The notes beneath the pieces are model-generated. The model did no database searches, was not told the DNA's origin, and saw nothing but the letters and a program-made list of their open reading frames with translations. Both the position numbers and the translations under genes were made by a program. Below are positions 7,602 through 15,001 of a DNA stretch of 17,105 bases, piece by piece. Source of the stretch: Candidatus Hodarchaeota archaeon (GTDB taxonomy: Archaea > Asgardarchaeota > Heimdallarchaeia > Hodarchaeales > Hodarchaeaceae); the NCBI GenBank assembly GCA_016840285.1, contig JAEOSR010000068.1, positions 1-17,105 on the forward strand, given 5' to 3'. Position 1 is the stretch's first letter, and each line of letters starts with the position of its first letter.

Positions 7602-7691
7602 AAGGGGAATTAGATAACATTGCCAGTTAAATAATTCTTTTAAGCATCTCAAGTTAGCTCACCTCCCTGCCGTTACCAAGAGCTCTTTTTT

Positions 7692-7730
7692 TTTAATTTG
7701 ATTTAATTTGCCTTTAGGAATAAAACGACT
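7692..7730 (+). promoter_or_regulatory. Probable promoter of the MFS transporter
   Basis: Two copies of TTTAATTTG lie ten bases apart (7692-7700 and 7702-7710), the second centred about 25 bases before the GTG start at 7731. This fits an archaeal TATA box with a short or absent leader. AGGA at 7717-7720 is a weak Shine-Dalgarno. Confidence 0.35.
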
Positions 7731-9047
7731 GTGTTTGGGCTTATTAATAACTTTTTAGGTATTCAGGAACTCCCTGATAGGGCTCAAAAATTCGTAATGA
7801 AAGTATTCTATTCTACTACGATTCTTGGTCTATTCTGGGCTCTATCTTCTGCCTTTTTTGCTCTCTTTGTGATTGATATTGTTGGAATTGAGCTGTTAGG
7901 TGTCCTTATCGCGGTGAGTTTTGTCCTACAAGCTCTTTTTGATTATCCAAGTGGAGCCTTCGGTGATTGGATTGGTCAACGGTGGATCCTTTTTACTGGA
8001 TTTTGTTTAGAAGCGTTAGCTTATATTACACTATTTTTTGCTGACTCTTTCTCTACTTTACTGGTTGCCTATATAATTCGAGCAATTGCGGCGTCCCAGC
8101 AATCTGGAGCGATTGAAACATGGTTTGACAATAATTATAAGGTAATAGCTGGTGAAAGTGATCCTCATAGGAAAATTTACAAATTCCTGAGTGGAAGATG
8201 GACTGCTATTGGTAATATAGTACCTGGAATTGCGACTGCCTCTGGAGGGATACTAGCAACAATTTTTTACAGACAAGCCGTTTTTATCATCCAAGCAGCA
8301 GGACTGGCATTGTTTGCTTTCATTTTTTTAATTATTGTGAGGGATTTTCCAGGGATTGAACGTCCACGAAGATCTATAACGAATTATTTCAAATTATTAG
8401 GTGGGGGACTTCATTTTGCGTTTTTCAACAAGACAATGCTTTTTTTCCTATTAGGTTTGTGCTTCAGTAGTACAGTTGTGATAATATGGGCTGAAATGAT
8501 GTTATTTCCTGTATATTTGGCTTATACTGGATCTGATGGTGGTGTTGGACTTATGAGACTTGTTATCTTACTTTTGGGAACTGTGTCAATATTTTTTGCC
8601 TCAAAAGTAGCAGTTAATATGGAAATTACTTGGATTCCTAGTTTAACATTCATTGATACAGTATTATTTTACTGGGGTGTTGCCATTTTAACCACTTGGT
8701 TTCCCCTTGACGGAAACACTTTCACTCCCCTAGCAATTCTCTCCTTTATGTTATTTTATGCCCCTATATACTTTTTTCACGGTCTTAAGATGATTTTAAA
8801 CTCTAGGTTCTTTTTAGACTCAATACCCGATCAAAATAGAAATTCGATTTACTCTCTAATACCAACTTTATTGCTTATCACAAGCGCCCCCATTGCGATA
8901 ATTGGAGGCTCTTTAATTAAGAACTTAGGAATCTCCGCCACTGCTCTTATCTTAGGAACATTTGGAATGGTCTCCGTCTTTTTCTTTTCTCTTTCTTTCA
9001 GATTCAAAACAACAAAAAGGACTGACGAGGATCTTAGTCCATCCTAA
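7731..9047 (+). CDS. Major facilitator superfamily transporter
   Basis: A 438-residue secondary transporter with about twelve hydrophobic segments, the standard MFS size. The signature loop between helices 2 and 3 is GAFGDWIGQRWIL at 75-87 (motif A, GxxxDxxGxRxxL). QSGAIETWFDNNY at 124-136 in the helix 4-5 region resembles the SGAxExW(L)xD stretch of one poorly characterised prokaryotic MFS subgroup. The tail is polar and cytoplasmic (KTTKRTDEDLSPS). The start is a GTG at 7731; the next in-frame ATG, at residue 23, would remove only polar sequence ahead of helix 1. The substrate cannot be read from sequence and neighbours give no clear clue. It stands alone with its own promoter. Confidence 0.85.
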   Translation: MFGLINNFLGIQELPDRAQKFVMKVFYSTTILGLFWALSSAFFALFVIDIVGIELLGVLIAVSFVLQALFDYPSGAFGDWIGQRWILFTGFCLEALAYITLFFADSFSTLLVAYIIRAIAASQQSGAIETWFDNNYKVIAGESDPHRKIYKFLSGRWTAIGNIVPGIATASGGILATIFYRQAVFIIQAAGLALFAFIFLIIVRDFPGIERPRRSITNYFKLLGGGLHFAFFNKTMLFFLLGLCFSSTVVIIWAEMMLFPVYLAYTGSDGGVGLMRLVILLLGTVSIFFASKVAVNMEITWIPSLTFIDTVLFYWGVAILTTWFPLDGNTFTPLAILSFMLFYAPIYFFHGLKMILNSRFFLDSIPDQNRNSIYSLIPTLLLITSAPIAIIGGSLIKNLGISATALILGTFGMVSVFFFSLSFRFKTTKRTDEDLSPS

Positions 9048-9059
9048 TCGGAATCATAC

Positions 9060-9106
9060 CATATATTAAGCAGCAAAGCTGTTACTAACTGTTACTAACT
9101 GATTTA
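9060..9106 (+). promoter_or_regulatory. TATA-like box and tandem decamer ahead of the CPBP protease
   Basis: CATATATTAAG (9060-9070) is a good archaeal TATA box about 40 bases before the ATG at 9107. Between them lies a perfect tandem duplication of GTTACTAACT (9081-9090 and 9091-9100). It may be a replication slip or an operator-like direct repeat in the leader. Confidence 0.35.
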
Positions 9107-9676
9107 ATGTTTCTTTGTCTCTCTCTTGGAATTATTATCTTTCTGACTAAAGGAAATTTAACGCAATATGGATTAAAAAAACCCATCGGAGAACTTAAAT
9201 GGGGAGCTATAATAGGAATAGGATTATTAATTGGTTCGATTGCCACCATAATCATTATCGTAACAGGGGCAACTGGAAATCCTTCTCTCAAAGACTTAGG
9301 TATTAGAGAAAAAGTATTATTAATTTGGCTTTTAGCTAGTATATCAGAGGAAATTTTCGTTAGAGGTTTGTTACAAGGTTACCTGAATCCTCTAGAGGGC
9401 ACGAAAATTAGTATTGGAAAACACGATATTTCGTATCCAATTGTTTTCAGTGCAATATTCTTTGGTATTATTCATCTACCTTTAATATTTCTTGGGGCAG
9501 ATCTTATAACAGTAAGCGTTGTCTTTTTGATGACAATAACCTTAGGATTTTTTGCGGCTTCTTTAAGAGAGAAATATAATAGTGTTTTACCTTCAATTGG
9601 CATTCATATAACAACAAACATAGGAGGAACGATGTTAGGTCCAATAGTTTATGCAATCTTGGTAGGATCGATTTAA
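9107..9676 (+). CDS. CPBP family intramembrane metalloprotease (CAAX-protease-like)
   Basis: A 189-residue integral membrane protein carrying the three CPBP (Rce1/ABI) active-site motifs: EEIFVR at 81-86 (EExxxR), FGIIH at 119-123 (FxxxH) and HITTN at 167-171 (HxxxN). These glutamates and histidines activate water for cleavage within the membrane. Hydrophobic segments occur at about 2-14, 32-54, 70-80, 110-127, 133-152 and 172-186. It is on the short side for the family, and helix 1 is abbreviated. ATG 9107 is the only good start because the frame closes at 9086-9088. In eukaryotes this family trims CAAX tails of prenylated proteins; in prokaryotes many members process or immunise against peptides. 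No CAAX-ended protein occurs in this window. It is convergent with the hydrolase, six bases apart. Confidence 0.86.
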   Translation: MFLCLSLGIIIFLTKGNLTQYGLKKPIGELKWGAIIGIGLLIGSIATIIIIVTGATGNPSLKDLGIREKVLLIWLLASISEEIFVRGLLQGYLNPLEGTKISIGKHDISYPIVFSAIFFGIIHLPLIFLGADLITVSVVFLMTITLGFFAASLREKYNSVLPSIGIHITTNIGGTMLGPIVYAILVGSI

Positions 9677-9682
9677 ATGGAG

Positions 9683-10552
9683 TTAAATTTCCTCTGTTTG
9701 TTTTAATAATTTGTACAACTCTTGAGTATACTTTTCTGGATGTAAGAAAATGTAATGATGCCCACCAGATTCCGTGAAGATGTATTCCAGAGCATCTGGA
9801 AATAATTCATAAAACTTATCTAATGCATAGAATGCATCTTTATCTCCCTCTGTACCCAATAAAATCACAGGTCCATCATATATTTTGACTTCTGATTCTC
9901 GTCCTATATAATCATTCAAAAAGGCCGTTGAACTATTAAAATATTCAAATAAAGTCTCTTTCTTTAGCTTTTCCATACGTTGAGAAAAATACTCACGGTG
10001 GAATTGATTCCACGTTGATTCAGGGTACTCTTCGATCCGTTTTCTCTTCATTACTTTTCTTACAATTGAAATGGGTAGGATTCTAAACAGTAATTTTAAT
10101 AATCTCTGAGAAGGAACCTTTTTTCTCCCCCAAAGAAGTCCTGTATGTGTTAGGACTACTCGGTCGATCTGTTCGGGTAGAAAATCGATTAAGAGTTGTA
10201 CTAATCCTCCCCCATACGAATATCCAATAATAGTGTTGTGTTTAATCTTTTCTTTTGTTATTAGGTTTTGGTAAAAGTCAATCACCTCATCCACACTCGA
10301 TAGTGTCCTGGGTATAAAGGGAGCAATAATGCGATATTCTTTTTTTAACACATCAATAGGATAGAACCACATCTCAGGGCCGATCATTGCCCCATGGAAG
10401 AAAATGAGAGTTTTATCTCCTTCACCACAAACCCAATATTCCCAGGTGGATTCTGTTAATTTCATACGTCTTTTTTCAATAGTCTCCGTTGTGTTTTCGA
10501 AGTATTTCCATTGTTCTTCAATGGTTTCCAGTCTCGGTGTTGAAATGGACAT
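9683..10552 (-). CDS. Alpha/beta-fold hydrolase
   Basis: A 289-residue soluble serine hydrolase. The oxyanion strand FFHG is at 51-54, and the nucleophile elbow GYSYGG at 110-115 gives Ser112. The acid is Asp237 or Asp239 in GTEGDKDAF, and the histidine is His265 or His266 in ESGGHHYIFLHPEKY. A basic helical cap lies around 145-200 (KVMKRKRIEE). There is no signal peptide. AGGA lies nine bases before the ATG. Esterase, lipase or thioesterase activity are all possible and the substrate is not evident. It diverges from the first ICMT-like gene across a 229-base AT-rich spacer, which may hold promoters for both. Confidence 0.85.
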   Translation of the reverse strand: MSISTPRLETIEEQWKYFENTTETIEKRRMKLTESTWEYWVCGEGDKTLIFFHGAMIGPEMWFYPIDVLKKEYRIIAPFIPRTLSSVDEVIDFYQNLITKEKIKHNTIIGYSYGGGLVQLLIDFLPEQIDRVVLTHTGLLWGRKKVPSQRLLKLLFRILPISIVRKVMKRKRIEEYPESTWNQFHREYFSQRMEKLKKETLFEYFNSSTAFLNDYIGRESEVKIYDGPVILLGTEGDKDAFYALDKFYELFPDALEYIFTESGGHHYIFLHPEKYTQELYKLLKQTEEI

Positions 10553-10781
10553 ATCAGTACTTCCTATAATTAAAATTTATTTTAATCGGTTAACTGAGAT
10601 CACTTTATAACTTATTTGTAGAAATTAAAAAATGTTCACATTCGTGAATACTTTTTTAAATGAGGTAAAATAATCGAATTCTATAATTTATTCATCAAAA
10701 AATATGTTGACGATCTTATAGAAATCCTAAAAGAAGCAAAAAACAATATTATTCACATTCTAATCATATGGAGAAAGTAAC
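10553..10781. promoter_or_regulatory. Divergent promoter spacer between the hydrolase and ICMT-like gene 1
   Basis: Very AT-rich. TATA-like strings occur at 10567-10584 (toward the hydrolase) and 10715-10720. GGAG at 10770-10773 is a Shine-Dalgarno eight bases before ATG 10782. A start-less open frame (10664-10780, IEFYNLFIKKYVDDLIEILK and onward) looks protein-like and may be a gene scar, but it cannot be identified. Confidence 0.35.
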
Positions 10782-11456
10782 ATGTCAAGTATGGCAATCT
10801 GGAATTTGATGATCAGAACAGGAATCCTAGTAGGGATTTTTGGTCTTTTTGTATTCATACCTGCGGGAACATTTGATTGGTTGAAAGCCTGGATATGTTT
10901 AATTCTTGTACTTATTATGTATGAAGCCATGGTGATTTACTTTTGGATAAATGATCGGGCATTAATACAATCTCGTGGATCATTTAACAAACCTAAAGAG
11001 AAATGGGACATTATCCTCTATAGTTTGATGATGATTTCACTTTTTTCAATACTGATAATAGCAGGTCTGGATTTTCGTTTTACTTTATCTAATATTCCAG
11101 AAATTATTAGCATAAGTGCCTTTAGTCTAGTAATAACAGGCCTATTCATTTATTTTCTGGTCATGAGGGAAAATACGTATCTTTCTAAAGTCGTTGAAAT
11201 TCAGAAAGATCAACAGGTTATTTCTACGGGGCCCTATAAATTTGTTCGACACCCCTTGTACTTTGGAAATTCTATTTTAGTAATTGGTGTCTCATTATCC
11301 CTTGGATCATTATTTGCTCTTATTCCAGCACTGTTATTCATTGTATTAATGATTATCCGTCTCATATTTGAAGAAAAAACCCTCGAATCAGAGCTGCAAG
11401 GGTATACTGACTACAAGAAGAAAGTGCGATTTCGGTTAGTTCCATATATATGGTAA
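10782..11456 (+). CDS. ICMT/PEMT-like integral membrane methyltransferase 1
   Basis: A 224-residue membrane protein with about five or six helices (roughly 12-28, 35-56, 77-96, 106-127, 162-195). The C-terminal signature of the isoprenylcysteine/phospholipid methyltransferase superfamily is complete: TGPYKFVRHPLYFGN (149-163), then FEEKTL (196-201), then YKKKVRFRLVPYIW at the end. In this family the RHPxY and EE residues build the SAM pocket, and a membrane-facing tunnel takes a lipid or prenylated substrate. It may methylate a lipid, a quinone or a prenyl-cysteine; prokaryotic members are broadly distributed and mostly unassigned. It has its own GGAG site. It converges with the TIGR04076-like/ICMT-2 operon. 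Confidence 0.86.
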   Translation: MSSMAIWNLMIRTGILVGIFGLFVFIPAGTFDWLKAWICLILVLIMYEAMVIYFWINDRALIQSRGSFNKPKEKWDIILYSLMMISLFSILIIAGLDFRFTLSNIPEIISISAFSLVITGLFIYFLVMRENTYLSKVVEIQKDQQVISTGPYKFVRHPLYFGNSILVIGVSLSLGSLFALIPALLFIVLMIIRLIFEEKTLESELQGYTDYKKKVRFRLVPYIW

Positions 11457-11498
11457 TGTCACAGAGACATCTACTTCAGCAGAAATTGTCTTTTCTAC

Positions 11499-11774
11499 TC
11501 ACTGTTCTTTTTTAATTCTTCTTACTTCATAGACCAGGGGGTTCCAGGCGTCAGGGCACGCATGCGTACTGACATCAGGATCCTCTAACCAAGGAAATTC
11601 AGCTCCATAAGCCATGGCATATACTTTCGGTAATACTGAATATAATGCGTGCAAACAAATTTTCCCTTGTATCTCGTTTTTCTCAAAAGAGATGAGAATT
11701 TCATTACCTATTTCATGTCCTGCTACACAGTTTCCTTCTTGTTTTACTACTTTTAATTTAATATCATAAGCCAT
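11499..11774 (-). CDS. TIGR04076-like small protein
   Basis: A 91-residue soluble protein matching the TIGR04076 pattern from memory: N-terminal strand (IKLKVVKQEGNCVAGHEIGN), then GKICLHALYSVLPKVYAMAYG, then FPWLEDPD, then ACPDAWNPLVYEVRRI. Three cysteines are typical positions (C16, C40, C73). The function of the family is unknown; conserved cysteines suggest metal or redox chemistry. AAGGAG (11790-11785) lies ten bases before its ATG. It follows ICMT-like gene 2 on the same strand after 17 bases, so the two probably share a transcript. Confidence 0.82.
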   Translation of the reverse strand: MAYDIKLKVVKQEGNCVAGHEIGNEILISFEKNEIQGKICLHALYSVLPKVYAMAYGAEFPWLEDPDVSTHACPDAWNPLVYEVRRIKKEQ

Positions 11775-11791
11775 ATTTCTTGTTCTCCTTA

Positions 11792-12481
11792 TTAATAGAT
11801 GTATGGAATTAATCTTTTAGTTTTATTGATATATTCCTGATATTCATCTCCAAATTTATTAAGTAATACTGTTTCTTCGCGTTGCATTCTATCTCTAAAT
11901 ATTATAACGAAAATTAGTGTATGGAGAGATAACATTATTAGACTACGAAAAGCTAATTCTAGCCCAATAGTAATGATTAATCCTCCTGCATAGATTGGAT
12001 GTCTTATGTGTTTAAACATGCCTTCTGTCAGTAGTGTCTGTTCCTTCTCTTCTGAAAGTGATCCTCCTCCGTAACTATGCCTATTCAACTGGTATCTACT
12101 ACTCAGCATAATTACACTGCCCACTATCATTAATATAATTCCCAAATAACCTACTAGAAGATTATCATAAATTGATAGGTATTTGGAAATAAATTCAAGA
12201 TTCTCATAAAAAGCGAGAAGTAAAATTAACGGACCGCTTAGAAAAAACAACAGAACTATTATTGTATACTTGTCTTTAAGCTCATTGGGGTCACTCATCG
12301 GCCGTATAATAATATCTATAAAGTTTATTCCAAAAAAGAGAATCATTACTAAAATTATGAAGGAATTTTTGAGGAGATCTTGACCTAGAACGATAAACCA
12401 AATGTAATAGTAGAGTGGGTAGAAGATTAGAAAATGAAATATTTTCCTGATGAATTCCTTCATGATTAGATCAAACTTCAT
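11792..12481 (-). CDS. ICMT/PEMT-like integral membrane methyltransferase 2
   Basis: A 229-residue membrane protein with helices near 14-32, 40-58, 72-91, 108-127 and 164-196. It carries LTEGMFKHIRHPIYAGG (151-167), REETVL (201-206) and a terminal TKRLIPYIY, the same SAM-binding signature as gene 1. The two are clearly different in their N-terminal halves and so are not a recent duplication. A basic loop before the motif includes RYQLNRHSYGGGSLSEEKE. ATG 12481 is used; ATG at residue 7 is an alternative. It is first in a two-gene operon with the TIGR04076-like protein. Substrate could be a lipid or prenyl-cysteine and is not determined. Confidence 0.86.
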   Translation of the reverse strand: MKFDLIMKEFIRKIFHFLIFYPLYYYIWFIVLGQDLLKNSFIILVMILFFGINFIDIIIRPMSDPNELKDKYTIIVLLFFLSGPLILLLAFYENLEFISKYLSIYDNLLVGYLGIILMIVGSVIMLSSRYQLNRHSYGGGSLSEEKEQTLLTEGMFKHIRHPIYAGGLIITIGLELAFRSLIMLSLHTLIFVIIFRDRMQREETVLLNKFGDEYQEYINKTKRLIPYIY

Positions 12482-12632
12482 TAATTTGACAAGAATTATT
12501 ACCCTATCAATCTTACGGTTTCAATGATATGTTCGAATATTATTATTAACAGGTTTTTATGATCTTTTCTATCACTTGTTAGAGTGAACATGTATTCAAC
12601 AGAATTTATGAGTGAGGTATAGTTCACCCACA

Positions 12633-12896
12633 TCAAATCAAAGTTACTGTCCTTCCCCCATAGATCAGTCGGCAAGCTGGCCTTTCAGCGATTTCTACTT
12701 GTTTAATTTCCTTCATTTTGAATTTTTGTACCCCTTGGCTAGTAAGAAGACGTTTAAGGTTATCAACATTGATTTTTATACTCTTATCTTTATTTATTTT
12801 AACTCCAGAGAGGTCTCGCGCCCCAATTGTAATATTAGCGTTGAATTTTCCCTTGAGGATATTGAAAAGTAACGTTGCCTCTGAAGAGAAATTCAT
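12633..12896 (-). CDS. Small 87-residue protein, unknown function
   Basis: Not recognised. The ORF has an ATG start and a balanced, soluble composition. It has alternating strand-like segments (NANITIGARDLSGVKI and IKINVDNLKRLL) and a helix (KFKMKEIKQVEIAERP), and it ends in RLIYGGRTVTLI. A TATA-like GTTATAAAG on the minus strand (about 12938-12930) lies about 38 bases upstream of the ATG. Two open frames on the plus strand cover the same bases; they have no promoter and a poor, low-complexity composition. A real small alpha/beta protein is favoured, but the call rests on composition and promoter only. Confidence 0.5.
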   Translation of the reverse strand: MNFSSEATLLFNILKGKFNANITIGARDLSGVKINKDKSIKINVDNLKRLLTSQGVQKFKMKEIKQVEIAERPACRLIYGGRTVTLI

Positions 12897-13069
12897 AATC
12901 TAAGGCAACCATCAGCTGCTGCTTATGTCTTTATAACGAGGGATTTAATTCTCTTTATTTTGAAATATTCATATAATATTCAAGCGGCCCCGAGTTGTTG
13001 ATATATTTGAATCAATCCCAATCTCCTTCCCCCGAAAAGAGAATTATTTTACCAAAATCTGGCACATAT

Positions 13070-13564
13070 ATGTATCGATTGATGCATCACAAGAGGAAAG
13101 AACTCCCTCGTTCCTATAAGTGGCTTAGAAGATTGAATAAAATTGTTGTTCCGTTTTATAGACTCCGAATATTACCTTTATTTGGGATTGGGTGGATTAT
13201 TCTGCTTCTTACTACTGTTGGTCGTCGTACTGGTAAAACTCGAAGAAATCCATTAGAATTCCATAGAATAGACAAAGTAATCCATATTTCTGCTGCACGT
13301 GGAGAGAAAACAGATTGGGTTAGAAATATTCGTGCTAATCCTGAAAAAGTCAGAGTACAAGTTGGGTTCAAAAGCTTCCAACCACGAGTAGAAATTGTCG
13401 AGAAAATTTCAGAAAAGATCAAATTCATTGAATGGATGATTGAAAAGATTCCCCGAGAAGCTGAGATGGGATTTGGTTGGAATTCCAAGGAAGATGTTCT
13501 TGCTGATGCTGATTTGACACCATTAGCCGAGTTTATGACTATTATTAGATTGCATAAACCTTGA
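13070..13564 (+). CDS. Deazaflavin(F420)-dependent nitroreductase-family protein
   Basis: A 164-residue protein of the split-barrel Ddn/DUF385 type. LLLTTVGRRTGKTRRNPLEF (45-64) is the family signature strand and basic loop, and AARGEKTDWVRNIRANPEKVRVQVG (75-99) is the second conserved block, in the usual order and spacing. Known members use reduced F420 to reduce quinones or nitro groups, or are of unknown role. The residues before 35 are basic and then hydrophobic (IVVPFYRLRILPLFGIGW), so membrane association is possible. The frame is open from TTG 12995, but the 25 extra residues look noncoding, and ATG 13070 (or 13082) gives the family boundary. It stands alone with no clear Shine-Dalgarno. 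Confidence 0.82.
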   Translation: MYRLMHHKRKELPRSYKWLRRLNKIVVPFYRLRILPLFGIGWIILLLTTVGRRTGKTRRNPLEFHRIDKVIHISAARGEKTDWVRNIRANPEKVRVQVGFKSFQPRVEIVEKISEKIKFIEWMIEKIPREAEMGFGWNSKEDVLADADLTPLAEFMTIIRLHKP

Positions 13565-13974
13565 ATAATCTGTTAATCTGATGTCAAATTCCAAGTTACC
13601 AGAATGATGCATTTTATAAATTAGGAAATATCTTTGATTTTCGAGGGCAATGTTACTATCCATTCGTCTTATGTAGGACGTCGCGAGCTCGGCTCGCGCT
13701 CTAACATTAGTTAGATCTATTTGCTGTTATCTTGTTCTTTAGAAGTAGTAATCATTGTTAAAGATTACATGCTTTTATGTCCTTTACAGCATACTGGATT
13801 GACTGAATCGTAGAGTGGGTAGTACCGACTGTTTTTCTTAAAACTCAAACTTTCATTGAAATATTCCCCCTTCTCATTTTGTCATTTTTCCTGTTTGTAT
13901 TACTCTCGATTTTCTACTTCTAAAGTCCATCTAAAAATATTTAATAATTTATTTCGTTGAATGAGTTGAGATTA
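13565..13974. other. Noncoding gap with a GC-rich hairpin and DRG-like promoter
   Basis: No credible coding sequence is present. Contents: the perfect hairpin at 13682-13698 (listed separately), a T-rich strand around 13860-13920, and a TATA-like TATTTAATA (13938-13946) about 33 bases before the GTPase ATG at 13975. I see no RNA gene. Confidence 0.5.
13682..13698. repeat. Perfect GC-rich inverted repeat
   Basis: CGCGAGC, a three-base spacer TCG, and GCTCGCG form a seven-base-pair stem of C, G and one A-T pair inside a strongly AT-rich gap. No T-run follows it, so an intrinsic terminator is unlikely. It could be a mobile-element end, a dispersed palindrome, or an operator. Confidence 0.6.
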
Positions 13975-14961
13975 ATGAATAAGAATGAAAGAAAATTCAA
14001 ATGGTATCGATTTGGAGTTGCCAAAAGGATCAGAATTCTTGAAGGAGACGAATTAGTTCAAGAATTAGAAGATACTATAGAAGATATTAGAACAAAAAAA
14101 CTGGACCAAAAGATAGGGTTATTCAAGCTTTTTGTTCGTGACTTACAAAGGCTAATTTCAGAGACTAAAGTAAAGCCTAAACAGAAAAGTAGGCAATATG
14201 ACCCGTTTCTTATTCCTCGTTCTGGTGATGGAAGGGTCGTTCTTTTTGGTTTGTCCAATGTTGGTAAAAGCACCTTAATGAATGCTATCAGCAATACAGA
14301 TGTTAAAGTTGGAGCCTATTTACATACTACCAGGAGGGCTCTTGCAGGAACATGTGAATATAAAGATCTCAGAATTCAAATTATTGATTTACCTGGATTT
14401 CTTGATTTTAAGGAGGATTGGGTAATTAGTAAACAGATTGTACGTGTTGCAAGGACAAGTGATGCGATTCTATTGGTCATCGATCTTTCTTTTGATATTG
14501 ATCGTCAATATTCTTTTCTAATGGAACAATTAGAACAAGCAAAGATCGTTGTGAACAAAGAGTCCATGTATAAATTCGGTATAATTGCTACCAAGGGAGA
14601 CTTACCCAATTCCCAAAAAAATTATAATTTGCTGAAAGCAAAAACCGCATTGCCCATCCATCCTATTTCGATAGAAAACGAGGATTCGCTTGTAAAATTG
14701 AAAGAATATCTTTTTAGTATTATTGAAGTCTTACGAATTTATACAAAACCGCCAAAACGTAAACCAGCTAAACAACCTTTTGTTTGTCCAATCGGTACTA
14801 CTATCGGCGAGTTAGCTGGGAAGATTCATAACGATTTTTTGAAGGGTTTTCGTTATGCAAGAATCTGGGGGTCTTCAGTTGAATTTTCAGGCCAACATGT
14901 GGGTCTTGAACATGAACTAATGGATTCTGACATAGTAGAGTTAATTGTTAAACGAAATTAG
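13975..14961 (+). CDS. DRG-like GTPase with C-terminal TGS domain
   Basis: A 328-residue translation-type GTPase of the Obg/DRG branch. A charged helical N-terminus leads to the P-loop GLSNVGKST at 92-100. G2-like HTTRRALAG is at 117-125, where DRG normally has FTTLTCIPG. G3 is DLPG at 138-141, and G4 is TKGD at 206-209 instead of NKxD. A TGS domain covers about 267-326, with the DRG pattern IHNDFLKGFRYARIWGSSV, then HVGLEHELMDSDIV. The length is shorter than DRG proteins (about 360), consistent with a reduced insert between G3 and G4. The frame opens at TTG 13957, but ATG 13975 is better placed after the TATA-like box. DRG proteins bind ribosomes; this divergent copy may be a paralogue with another partner. 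Confidence 0.85.
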   Translation: MNKNERKFKWYRFGVAKRIRILEGDELVQELEDTIEDIRTKKLDQKIGLFKLFVRDLQRLISETKVKPKQKSRQYDPFLIPRSGDGRVVLFGLSNVGKSTLMNAISNTDVKVGAYLHTTRRALAGTCEYKDLRIQIIDLPGFLDFKEDWVISKQIVRVARTSDAILLVIDLSFDIDRQYSFLMEQLEQAKIVVNKESMYKFGIIATKGDLPNSQKNYNLLKAKTALPIHPISIENEDSLVKLKEYLFSIIEVLRIYTKPPKRKPAKQPFVCPIGTTIGELAGKIHNDFLKGFRYARIWGSSVEFSGQHVGLEHELMDSDIVELIVKRN

Positions 14962-15001
14962 CACATCACAGCAACAAAACTCGAGTTTAAGGTGTTTTAA
15001 T

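Noticed and set aside
7656..7693. AGCTC and GAGCT inverted repeat before a T9 run
   Set aside because: The stem is only five bases with a loop of about 19; it is too weak to call as a terminator or RNA element on its own.
9107..12481. The idea that the cluster is a proven CAAX-processing operon
   Set aside because: The genes are on both strands with separate promoters and no CAAX-ended substrate is seen, so it is kept only as a hypothesis.
12612..12903. Two overlapping plus-strand open frames opposite the 87-residue gene
   Set aside because: Low-complexity, no promoter or Shine-Dalgarno, and the minus-strand frame looks more protein-like.
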